Assembly: GCA_964624075.1 (NCBI GenBank)
Contig: CAZUWH010000001.1
Location: 124,001 to 188,000 of the forward strand
Origin: CAZUWH01 sp964624075
GTDB taxonomy: Bacteria > Pseudomonadota > Alphaproteobacteria > Rhodospirillales > Rhodospirillaceae
Length of the DNA: 64,000 nt
Reading direction: 5' to 3'
In this document: one piece after another, positions 18,037 through 26,103 of the stretch
How positions within the stretch are numbered: the stretch's first letter is position 1
How the letters are laid out: every line of letters starts with the position of its first letter
The notes under the pieces: model-generated
What the model was told of the DNA's origin: nothing
Database searches by the model: none
Seen by the model: the letters and a program-made list of their open reading frames with translations, nothing else
Made by a program: the position numbers and the translations under genes

Positions 18037-18695
18037 GGGAGGCTGTCGTGCAAACAGCCCCCGTTGTCCCCGGACGGGAATGTTTCCGCTGTCCTCGACT
18101 GGCAGCCTTCCGCGACGCTAATCGCACCCGTTTCCCGGCCTGGCATAATGCGCCTGTCCCATCGTTCGGGAGCGAGGCGGCTTGGCTTCTGGTGGTCGGG
18201 CTAGCGCCGGGCTTGCGCGGGGCTAATCGGACCGGACGGCCTTTCACGGGTGATTTCGCTGGTGAACTCCTTTATGCTACCCTAAAAGACTTCGGGCTGG
18301 CCACGGGAACTTATCGGGCCAATCCTGAAGATGGCCTGTATCTGCAGGGGTGCCGCATCACCAATGCCGTGCGCTGTGTGCCGCCTGAAAACAGACCGCT
18401 GCCCGAAGAGGCCCGCCAGTGCCGGTTTTTCCTGAGCGCGGAAATGGCTACCATGCCACGGTTGCAGGCGATTGTAGTCCTGGGGCGGGTTGCACACGAG
18501 TCGATCCTAGCCGCCCGTGGACTCAAGAAATCTGCCTTGCCCTTTCGTCATGGTGCCCTGTACCGGTTGGCAGGGGACGTGTTGCTGGCCGACAGCTACC
18601 ATTGTTCGCGTTATAACACAAAGACAGGGCGCTTGACGGAAACGATGTTCCGTGACGTCTTCCGGCAGGTGATGGATACCGTCGCCACCGGATGA
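18033..18695 (+). CDS. Uracil-DNA glycosylase, family 5 (UDGb)
   Basis: A base-excision-repair enzyme that removes uracil and some other damaged bases from DNA. The 220-residue protein carries the family 5 active-site sequence GLAPGLRGANRTGRPFTGD at about residues 56-75, and the late DSYHCSRYN region. The CxxC at residues 17-20 (ECFRC) plus cysteines near 107, 115 and 130 would hold the [4Fe-4S] cluster. The normally catalytic aspartate of other UDG families is absent, as expected for this family. It is coupled to the NYN-domain gene by a 4-base overlap. Confidence 0.93.
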   Translation: MREAVVQTAPVVPGRECFRCPRLAAFRDANRTRFPAWHNAPVPSFGSEAAWLLVVGLAPGLRGANRTGRPFTGDFAGELLYATLKDFGLATGTYRANPEDGLYLQGCRITNAVRCVPPENRPLPEEARQCRFFLSAEMATMPRLQAIVVLGRVAHESILAARGLKKSALPFRHGALYRLAGDVLLADSYHCSRYNTKTGRLTETMFRDVFRQVMDTVATG

Positions 18696-18726
18696 TACTG
18701 GCGCATACACTGTTTGACACCCGCTA

Positions 18727-18760
18727 CCCTCACCCAGACCCTCTCCGATCCAGGGGAAGG
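18727..18760. repeat. GC-rich palindromic repeat (GATCC-centred)
   Basis: CCCTCACCCAGACCCTCTCCGATCC is followed by AGGGGAAGG, an inverted-orientation member of the same C-run/GGATCG/G-run family seen at 14143, 30502 and 59484. It lies in the noncoding 18696-19110 interval after the uracil-DNA glycosylase and may serve as its terminator. Confidence 0.55.
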
Positions 18761-18776
18761 ACTTTCCCAAGCCTTA

Positions 18777-18893
18777 GCCTTTCCCAGGCGGGTCGGTAGG
18801 CCGCATCCGCGGCCCTTGGCCTTTTGTGCCATGCGGTGCATTGTCGCGGCAGACACTTGAGCGTTTGCCACGCGTGATATCTAAAGGTATTAG
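18777..18893 (-). repeat. Copy 1 of a ~115-bp dispersed repeat that also sits beside an Rpn-type gene
   Basis: This stretch matches 37007-37124 in order and spacing: a CCCAGGCG block, then GCCCTTGGC, GCCATGCGG, GCGGC, TGAGCGT, CACG and AAAGGTATTA. Read on the minus strand both copies could encode a similar peptide (MxxAQxSAA...RMAxKAKG), but the similarity is just as strong as DNA. At 37 kb the repeat lies directly upstream of a broken Rpn-family nuclease gene. Here the nuclease part is absent, so this is probably a remnant element end. Confidence 0.6.
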
Positions 18894-19110
18894 GGCATGA
18901 TGATTTTATGTTAAAGCGGAATAGTCGTTATACCAAAGGCTGTCGTAAGACGAACAGGAGAATGGCCCTTAGGGGTGCTCGTTCTGGTTCGTGGCCGGTG
19001 GTCAGTGATTGGCAACCAACCACTAACCACTCCCATGACAGGGCATATGATCAGAAAATAATCCCGCTCTATTTCAACGGTATCGAGTGTCCAGTTGCCC
19101 TGGCCTTGCT

Positions 19111-20394
19111 TTAGTCAGAGAACGGGTCATGAACAAAAACGGTATCACTCCGCTCCGGGCTGGTGGAGAGCAAGACCACGGGTGCCTCGATCAATTCCTC
19201 GATCCGGCGCACGTATTTGATGGCCTTGGCAGGAAGCTCTGCCCAGCTCCGGGCCCCACGCGTGCTTTCCTCCCACCCCTCCAGTTCTTCATAAACAGGT
19301 TCCATGCGCGCCTGGGCCGACATGAGCGCCGGCATGTGGTGCAGATCCCGGCCGTCAAGGCGATAGCGTACGCAGATTTTGATGGTTTGCAAACCATCGA
19401 GAACATCCAGCTTGGTCAGGGCAATCCCCTTGATGCCACCGACCTTGATGGCTTGGTGCGCCAGTACGGCGTCGAACCAGCCGCAGCGACGTGGCCGACC
19501 GGTCACAGTCCCGAACTCGCGGCCGCGTTCGCCGATCAGGGTGCCGGTGGCGTCGTGCAGTTCGCTCGGGAACGGTCCGGCGCCGACCCGAGTGGTGTAG
19601 GCCTTGCAGATGCCAAGAACGAAGCCGACATGACCCACACCGATCCCCGAACCGGTGGCAGCCTGTGCCGCAACGGTATTGGAAGAGGTGACGAAGGGAT
19701 AGGTGCCATGGTCGATATCGAGCATGGCACCTTGCGCGCCTTCGAACAGAATCCGCTTGCCCCCCAGTCGGTATGATTCGAGCCGTTGCCACACCACGTC
19801 CATGTAGGGCAACAGGTGTGGCGCCAGATCCTGCAACGTTTGCAGCAAGGCCGTCCGATCAACTTCGGGCTGGCCGAGTCCCCGCAGAAGCGCATTGTGA
19901 TGAAGAAGCAGACGGTCGATCTTATCCGCCAGCACCGCGTTATCGGCCAGATCGCACACCCGCACGGCCCGACGCGCCACCTTATCCTCATAAGCCGGGC
20001 CAATGCCACGTCCGGTAGTACCGATCCGCATCGTCCCGGCTTCGCGGGCCAGATCGAGCGTGCGGTGCAAGGGCAGAATCAAGGGTGCGTTCTCCGCGAC
20101 GTGGAGCGTTTCCGGGGAGACGGACACGCCCTGTCCGGCCAGACGCTCGATTTCCTCCAGCAATGCCCATGGATCGAGCACCACGCCGTTGCCGATGATA
20201 GAGGGCTTGCCACGCACCACGCCAGATGGCAGCAGGTTCAGCTTGTAGGTGACTCCGTCGATGACCAGGGTATGGCCGGCATTATGACCGCCCTGAAAAC
20301 GCACCACCACGTCAGCCCGCTCCGACAGCCAGTCGACGACCTTGCCTTTGCCCTCATCGCCCCACTGGACGCCGACCACCGCGACATTCGTCAT
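19111..20394 (-). CDS. purA: Adenylosuccinate synthetase
   Basis: GTP-dependent conversion of IMP and aspartate to adenylosuccinate, the first committed step to AMP. The 427-residue protein starts MTNVAVVGVQWGDEGKGKVVD (GTP loop and catalytic Asp) and has FQGGHNAGHT, GTTGRGIGPAYEDK and FEGAQGAMLDIDHGTYPFVT, all PurA hallmarks. The start at 20394 is the conserved one, with GGAACAGG upstream. It lies 57 bases after hisZ on the same strand, an arrangement common in alphaproteobacteria. Confidence 0.97.
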   Translation of the reverse strand: MTNVAVVGVQWGDEGKGKVVDWLSERADVVVRFQGGHNAGHTLVIDGVTYKLNLLPSGVVRGKPSIIGNGVVLDPWALLEEIERLAGQGVSVSPETLHVAENAPLILPLHRTLDLAREAGTMRIGTTGRGIGPAYEDKVARRAVRVCDLADNAVLADKIDRLLLHHNALLRGLGQPEVDRTALLQTLQDLAPHLLPYMDVVWQRLESYRLGGKRILFEGAQGAMLDIDHGTYPFVTSSNTVAAQAATGSGIGVGHVGFVLGICKAYTTRVGAGPFPSELHDATGTLIGERGREFGTVTGRPRRCGWFDAVLAHQAIKVGGIKGIALTKLDVLDGLQTIKICVRYRLDGRDLHHMPALMSAQARMEPVYEELEGWEESTRGARSWAELPAKAIKYVRRIEELIEAPVVLLSTSPERSDTVFVHDPFSD

Positions 20395-20451
20395 TGCCTG
20401 TTCCAATCCTGTTCAAACATGGTCAGTCGTTGGTTCCCAAACCACCAGCCA

Positions 20452-21579
20452 CTAACCACCCCCAGCCACCACCAGGCTGCCCTCAATCAGAACATGCGAG
20501 CACCCCAGACGTCTGGTAGCAGCCATGACATCTTCCCCCGGGTCAAGGGCCGTTACCGTCACCCAGCCGGCGGCTTGCCAGGCCCGCGCCGTTGCCCGTG
20601 CCGTGCCAACGGGCAGCAGAAGACGCACCAGGGGGCGGTCCGGTCTCTCTAGCACCTCCAGGACCGCATCCACGAATAACGTCGCGCCAACAGCCGGTTC
20701 CCCGATCGTATTGCCGACACGGTAGCGTCCGCCCCGCCCCAGCTCGCTTTGCGCGCCGCGGGCGAACACGGCGAAACTAACGCCGGCATGATACTCGAAA
20801 CCGCGATGCTCGACCGGATCAACGGTCACCGTCAGGTCTGACGCCCCGGCGCGGATCAGTTCAACCACCCTGGTCAGGATATCCCGTTCGGCGGCAGCGG
20901 CAGGTGGCAGATCAAGGCGGGCCAGCGCATCGACAGCCCGATCGGCAGGGCCGCTGGCCGCAACCAAGGCGCCAAGCAGATAGGCCGTTCTTCCTTCCTC
21001 TGCAGCGATGGCCGTGGTATCCTTATGGTCGAGCGCCCGCCGCAACCGTTCGGCCTTCTCCTGTTTCACATCGAGATCGGCCAGTACCGTCGGTACCAGC
21101 GTTGGCAGGTTGAGGTCCACCGAAACACCCGTTACCCCCAGTTCCGCCAAGGCTTCAGCAATCAGCAGGGCCACTTCGGCATCGGCATGGGGCTGGGCGG
21201 AACCGATCAACTCTACACCGGCCTGGATAGACTGGCGCTCCGGACGAAGCTGCGTGCCCTTGACCCGCAACACCGGGCCAGCATACCCCAGACGCAACGG
21301 TCGTGGGGCGTTGACGAGACGAGTGACAGCGATGCGGGCTACCTGCGGTGTCATATCCGCCCGGACCCCCATCATGCGCTGGCTGACCGGATCCATGAGC
21401 CGAAACACCTGGGCTGCCGTGGTGGCCCCGCTGCCAGACAACAGCGTTTCCTCGAACTCAATCAAGGGGGGACTGACCAGATCATAACCGTTGGCCGTAA
21501 AGAAACCCACCAGGCTTTCAATCACCTTGGCCTCGAAAGCGGCGTCGGGCGGAAGCACATCCCTCAGACCGACCGGCAA
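20452..21579 (-). CDS. hisZ: ATP phosphoribosyltransferase regulatory subunit HisZ
   Basis: A catalytically inactive class II histidyl-tRNA synthetase paralogue that activates short-form HisG in histidine synthesis. The 375-residue frame has LRDVLPPDAAFEA, LIEFEETLLSGSG, RLMDPVSQRMMGVRADMT and RYRVGNTIGEPAVG. The reading frame continues upstream as DRARQALLPVGLRD, matching the usual HisZ N-terminus, but contains no ATG, GTG or TTG before the TTG at 21579. The real start may be a rare codon, or a base is missing near 21600. It is followed by purA, 57 bases downstream. Confidence 0.88.
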   Translation of the reverse strand: MPVGLRDVLPPDAAFEAKVIESLVGFFTANGYDLVSPPLIEFEETLLSGSGATTAAQVFRLMDPVSQRMMGVRADMTPQVARIAVTRLVNAPRPLRLGYAGPVLRVKGTQLRPERQSIQAGVELIGSAQPHADAEVALLIAEALAELGVTGVSVDLNLPTLVPTVLADLDVKQEKAERLRRALDHKDTTAIAAEEGRTAYLLGALVAASGPADRAVDALARLDLPPAAAAERDILTRVVELIRAGASDLTVTVDPVEHRGFEYHAGVSFAVFARGAQSELGRGGRYRVGNTIGEPAVGATLFVDAVLEVLERPDRPLVRLLLPVGTARATARAWQAAGWVTVTALDPGEDVMAATRRLGCSHVLIEGSLVVAGGG

Positions 21580-21731
21580 CAGCGCCTGCCGTGCCCGGTC
21601 GGTCGCGACGGCACCCTCGGTGGTATCGGTGTGAACCCCGGACAGATGAGCCCCCGTTGTCGTGGTTCCTCCGTAGACCGGCCGTATGTAGCGTGTTCAG
21701 GCGCGAACAGCAAACGAAAAGAGCCCATCTC

Positions 21732-21815
21732 CAGCAATTCTCGGTATGGAATTCATTCCAGGTCGCCTTGGCAGGTCCCCCCTCCAGGCCCTTCTCTCCC
21801 GAGGGGGCAGGCCTG
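21732..21815. repeat. Copy 1 of dispersed repeat family A
   Basis: The segment beginning CAGCAATTCTCGGTAT is nearly identical to 30261-30343: the first 46 bases differ at only two sites, and similarity continues for roughly 35 more bases through a CCCGAGGGG block. It ends in a short GGCCTGG/CAGGCC-type palindrome. It lies between the end of mrcA and the start of hisZ. I do not recognise the family; a small nonautonomous element is likely. Confidence 0.75.
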
Positions 21816-21877
21816 GTGGTATCTGTGGAAATATGGCCTCCCGCCGCTTCCACCTGACCGAAAACCGCTAATAACCG

Positions 21878-24325
21878 CTAATAGAAGCTACCGGCTTCAG
21901 GCAGGAATGATGGCACACTGTGGTCCGGAACCTCTTCCGTGCTGGGTTCCTCGGAGTCCTCAGGTGTCAGGTCTTCCTCTCCCAGCACCGCACTACGGCC
22001 TTCCGGGATTGTGCCAGGCTTGAAGGCTTCCAGGATCACATCCCGGTCCTCGCCGGAAGAGGGTGTCCCGCTGCCATGATGGACCCGGACCAGGCGAACA
22101 CCCGCTGGCATGCGGAAGTCGGTCACCGGCCGGTCGGCCAGGGCTTCCCGCATGAAGTCGCGGAAAATGGGAGCGGCCACGCTGCCGCCAGTCTCCCTGG
22201 ATCCCAAAGTGCGCGGTTCATCAAAGCCGACGAATACGCCCACCGCCAGATCGGGGGAAAAACCGATAAACCAGGTGTCCGTGCTGTCATTCGAGGTGCC
22301 GGTTTTGCCGGCAAGAGGCTTGCCGACTTCGGCCACCTTGCGTCCGGTGCCGTACTGCACGACCCCCTGCAACAGCGATACCATCTGATACGCACTGAGA
22401 GGGTCGGTCTCCTGTGCGCGTGTATCGGGAATCACGGGCATGGGCTGTTCACGCCAGACATTTTCCCGGCACCCCTTGCAGGAACGATCATCATGACGAT
22501 AAATGGTGCGACCGCTGCGATCCTGGATACGATCGACGAGCGTCGGACGGATCTGCTTGCCACCATTGACCAGCATCGCATAAGCTCCTGTCAGCCGCAG
22601 CACGGTGGTTTCAGCGGCACCGAGTGACATGGCTAGACCGGGCGGCAGGCGATCGACTACGCCAAACCGCTTGGCGTAGTCGGCAATGATCGACATGCCG
22701 ACAGCCTTGGCCAGACGCACGGTCATCACGTTGCGGGATTTTTCGATTCCTACCCGCAACGTCGTCGGTCCCAGATAGCCGCCATCGTAGTTCTGGGGTT
22801 TCCATTTCGGCAGGCCCGGTCTCTGGTCGACCACGAAAGGGGCATCCATGACCACGCTCGATGGCGTGTAACCGTGGTCCAGTGCGGCCAGGTAGACGAA
22901 CGGCTTGAAGGCCGAACCTGGTTGACGCAATGCCTGGGTGGCACGGTTGAATTCGCTGCGTTCGTAGGAGAAACCGCCGACCAGAGCCAGAACCCGGCCG
23001 GTATGGGGATCAAGGGCCACCAGGGCACCGTCTACCTGTGGCATCTGACGCAGGCCATAGCCGCCGCTGCCAGCTTTGACCGGCTCGACTGCCACCACAT
23101 CGCCAATGGCCAGCACATCACCGGTTGTCCGGACCGGTGGCCCGAGCGCCTGGTCCGGTTTCCATGCCCGGGCCCATGTCAGTTCAGACAGGGAAATTAC
23201 GCCCGTCTGGCCGTTTTCCAGGCCGATTGCGGCTTTGATCGCGTCCATGGCCAGCACCACGGCCAGAGTCCATTCCGCCGGCAGACCGGCAGGCCGGCGG
23301 ACTTCGCGCAAAGGCTGGGTCCACTCCCCACCAGTCCGGATGCGACCGATGGCGCCTCGCCAGCCGTGGCGGCGGTCATAGTCGACCAGCCCGTTGCGCA
23401 AGGCCCGTTCGGCAATTCTCTGCAATTGTGGGCTCAACGTGGTGCGGACATGTAGCCCCCCCTTGTAAAGGGCCTCCTCGCCATAGCGTTCCAGCAGCAG
23501 ACGGCGGACATCCTCGGCAAAATGATCGCCGCCCTTGATGAATTCAGTCGCGATACGGTCACGCACGATCAGCGGCTCACTCTGTGCCAGCACGGCCTCT
23601 GCAGCCGTGACATGGCCATCTTCGACCATGCGGCTGAGGACCCAGTCACGCCGCTCGCGAGCGGCAGCAGGATTGCGCACCGGGTGATAGTTGTTGGGAG
23701 CCTTGGGCAGGGCCGCCAGGAAGGCGGTTTCGGCAATAGTGAGTTCATCAAGCGACTTGTTGAAACAGTTCATGGCCGCGGCGGCGACACCATAGGAACC
23801 GAAGCCGAGATAAATCTCGTTCAGGTAGAGTTCAAGAATATGGTCTTTCGAGAACGTCTTCTCGATACGGAAGGCCAGGATGGCTTCCTTGATCTTGCGA
23901 TCCAGGGAAATCTCGCTGGTGAGAAGAAAGTTTTTTGCCACCTGCTGCGTAATGGTAGACGCCCCCATGGGCTTGTGGTTGGTGCCATAGTTCCTGATGT
24001 TGACCAGAAGCGCCCGGGTGATTCCCATGAAGTCCAGGCCGCCATGCTGGTAAAACGATTTATCTTCCGCCGACAGAAAAGCCTTGATCACCCGCTGTGG
24101 CATGGCCGTCAGCGGCACGAACACCCGTTTCTCCACGGCATATTCAGCCAGCAAACGTCCGTCGCCGGCATAGATGCGGGTGGTCACCGGCGGTTCATAA
24201 TCGGCGAGCTGGTGGTAATCAGGCAGGCCGCGCCCGTATTCGTACAGCACATACAGAACGCCTGCGCCAGCGGCTGCTGCCCCGAGAAAGAGAAGGCTGA
24301 ACAGAATGATCAGGAACCTGGCCAT
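21878..24325 (-). CDS. mrcA: Penicillin-binding protein 1A
   Basis: A bifunctional peptidoglycan synthase of 815 residues. One membrane anchor (residues 5-29) is followed by a GT51 transglycosylase domain with catalytic E87 in SAEDKSFYQHGG and ASTITQQVAKN. An inserted OB-like domain (about 300-430) leads to the transpeptidase domain with S471xxK474 (PGSAFKP), S530RN and K674TG (AGKTGTSNDSTDTWF). The last about 60 residues are acidic and low-complexity. It follows the amidase gene amiC by 87 bases on the same strand, a pairing common in alphaproteobacteria, where both act on the growing wall. Confidence 0.96.
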   Translation of the reverse strand: MARFLIILFSLLFLGAAAAGAGVLYVLYEYGRGLPDYHQLADYEPPVTTRIYAGDGRLLAEYAVEKRVFVPLTAMPQRVIKAFLSAEDKSFYQHGGLDFMGITRALLVNIRNYGTNHKPMGASTITQQVAKNFLLTSEISLDRKIKEAILAFRIEKTFSKDHILELYLNEIYLGFGSYGVAAAAMNCFNKSLDELTIAETAFLAALPKAPNNYHPVRNPAAARERRDWVLSRMVEDGHVTAAEAVLAQSEPLIVRDRIATEFIKGGDHFAEDVRRLLLERYGEEALYKGGLHVRTTLSPQLQRIAERALRNGLVDYDRRHGWRGAIGRIRTGGEWTQPLREVRRPAGLPAEWTLAVVLAMDAIKAAIGLENGQTGVISLSELTWARAWKPDQALGPPVRTTGDVLAIGDVVAVEPVKAGSGGYGLRQMPQVDGALVALDPHTGRVLALVGGFSYERSEFNRATQALRQPGSAFKPFVYLAALDHGYTPSSVVMDAPFVVDQRPGLPKWKPQNYDGGYLGPTTLRVGIEKSRNVMTVRLAKAVGMSIIADYAKRFGVVDRLPPGLAMSLGAAETTVLRLTGAYAMLVNGGKQIRPTLVDRIQDRSGRTIYRHDDRSCKGCRENVWREQPMPVIPDTRAQETDPLSAYQMVSLLQGVVQYGTGRKVAEVGKPLAGKTGTSNDSTDTWFIGFSPDLAVGVFVGFDEPRTLGSRETGGSVAAPIFRDFMREALADRPVTDFRMPAGVRLVRVHHGSGTPSSGEDRDVILEAFKPGTIPEGRSAVLGEEDLTPEDSEEPSTEEVPDHSVPSFLPEAGSFY

Positions 24326-24412
24326 GATTTTTCAGGGTCGATGCAGGACTCAAATTGAACCATGCTACTCTCTGGAGAAGGGAGTTACCTCTTTTCAGCA
24401 GCAGCGGTGACC

Positions 24413-25837
24413 TCAAGGCTGAGCGACCTTGCGCCCCTTGAAATAATGATCCACGGCGCGCACCAGAGCGGATCCGAGTTTGGCTCGATACGTCGGCTGA
24501 CGCAACAATTGCTCTTCCTCAGGGTTGGAGAGATAACCCATTTCCAGCAGCACCGCCGGGACATCAGGGGCCTTCAGCACGGCGAATCCGGCAAAGCGGT
24601 GCGTTTTGGGCAGAAGCTGCACCTCCCGCCGCAACTCGCGGATGAAAGCGCTGGCCAGGCGCGCCGAGTGATTCATGGTTTCCCGCTGCACCAAGTCAAT
24701 GAGGATATTGGTCACGTCGCGCGATTCATGCGACAGGTCTAGACCACCGATCAGATCGGCCTTGTTTTCCCGTTCGGCCAAGGCCGCCGCCTCCTGGTCG
24801 GAGGCTTCCTTGGACAGCGTGTAGACCGACAGGCCACGAATCTCAGGGCTGGCAATGGCGTCGGCATGCAGGGAAATGAACAGATCCGCCTTGTGTGTGC
24901 GGGCGCTGGCCACCCGTTCCCGCAGAGGAATGAAAATATCATCCTCGCGGGTCAACGCAATCCGATAGCGACCGGTTGCCAGAAACTTCTCACGCAGATC
25001 GATGGCTATGGCAAATGTGATGTGCTTTTCAAAAATGCCACTGGTTCCGGTGGCACCGGGATCAGCGCCTCCATGCCCAGGATCAAGCACGATCATGGGG
25101 CGCTGCGCCTCTCGCGGTTCCTTGCGCGGCCCAGTTGCATGCAGTGATGCTACTGCCCGCTGTGGTGGCGTGGTCGCGGTTTCTGGGGATGCGCGCTTTT
25201 TCGGCTGGGGCGTTGCAGGGCCGGACGCATGTCCCGGCGCCGTTTCTGACTTGGCCAGAGACACCGCTGCCGGTGGGGGCGACTGGTGGTGCGGGGAAGG
25301 GGGGGAGGGCAGGGATGATGAGTCGGTGACACTCTGTCCCGGGCCGCTAAGCGGACGAGCCACGGCGCTGTCGAGGGCGCTGCCTTGCCGTAGGCCTTGG
25401 CTGTTGAGGAAGGCTTCCGATGTGGTTTCGGCGAGATCAACGACCAGTCGCCAGCCCTGGCCCTGACCGGGGGGAAGCATGAAGGCGCTGATTACAGCCG
25501 CCGGTTTGGCCAGATCAAGCACAATCTGGGCTGCCGCCCTGTCATAGCGATAGGCATACACGACACCGGTGCCGACACCCGAAACCGGAAGCGTCTTCCA
25601 TGTCGCTTCGGGCAGATCAACCACTACGCGATGTGGATCGATCAGGGAGGAAACGGCAAACGATAGATTCGCCGACACGTCAACGACGAAACGCGTATGA
25701 TTGCCGTGATCACCCATACGCACGGCCACTGCCTCCACGGCAAAGGCATCTTGCGTCAACGCCTGCATCCACGACAGCACAACGCCCAGAACAGCCGCGA
25801 GGGCAACCGCTCTGCGCACGACCGTCAAGGCGGGCAC
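24413..25837 (-). CDS. amiC: N-acetylmuramoyl-L-alanine amidase with AMIN domain
   Basis: A periplasmic zinc amidase that cleaves the peptide from peptidoglycan during cell separation. A GTG start at 25837 is chosen because GGGAGG lies 8 bases upstream and a signal peptide follows at once (VVRRAVALAAVLGVVL). The order is: AMIN domain (about residues 35-140, RFVVDVSANLSF), then a Pro/Ser-rich linker, then the amidase_3 domain from about residue 245. That domain has the zinc-binding VLDPGHGGADPGA, the glutamate in GIFEKH, FISLHADA and LLEMGYLSN. At 474 residues it is ordinary for AmiC-type enzymes. Upstream, 25838-26103 holds no gene. Confidence 0.94.
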   Translation of the reverse strand: MPALTVVRRAVALAAVLGVVLSWMQALTQDAFAVEAVAVRMGDHGNHTRFVVDVSANLSFAVSSLIDPHRVVVDLPEATWKTLPVSGVGTGVVYAYRYDRAAAQIVLDLAKPAAVISAFMLPPGQGQGWRLVVDLAETTSEAFLNSQGLRQGSALDSAVARPLSGPGQSVTDSSSLPSPPSPHHQSPPPAAVSLAKSETAPGHASGPATPQPKKRASPETATTPPQRAVASLHATGPRKEPREAQRPMIVLDPGHGGADPGATGTSGIFEKHITFAIAIDLREKFLATGRYRIALTREDDIFIPLRERVASARTHKADLFISLHADAIASPEIRGLSVYTLSKEASDQEAAALAERENKADLIGGLDLSHESRDVTNILIDLVQRETMNHSARLASAFIRELRREVQLLPKTHRFAGFAVLKAPDVPAVLLEMGYLSNPEEEQLLRQPTYRAKLGSALVRAVDHYFKGRKVAQP

Positions 25838-26103
25838 GATACGCACCTCCCTTTCCGGGGCCGGCTGTCCCCGGTCCTGCGAATGGCAAGCCTCAAACTC
25901 GTGCCTCGAACATGTTGCACTGAACGTATCAAACACCTTGCGCTGAAGGCTGCGCGGGATCGAGCCTAAGCGTTACCGGCAGGGTATACCTCTCCCCTGC
26001 TCCGGCTTCAAGCGTCAGTGACACGAAAGGCCGAGCAATCAGGAGAAAGAAAAGCGAATTTCACCCTTGCATGATACGGATTCCGGAAAATTCGCGACGG
26101 GAT

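Noticed and set aside
18611..18871. Minus-strand frame with MANAQVSAA as a conserved small protein
   Set aside because: The similarity to the 37 kb frame is as strong at DNA level, and the C-terminal half is read through a GC-rich palindrome; a repeat explains it better.
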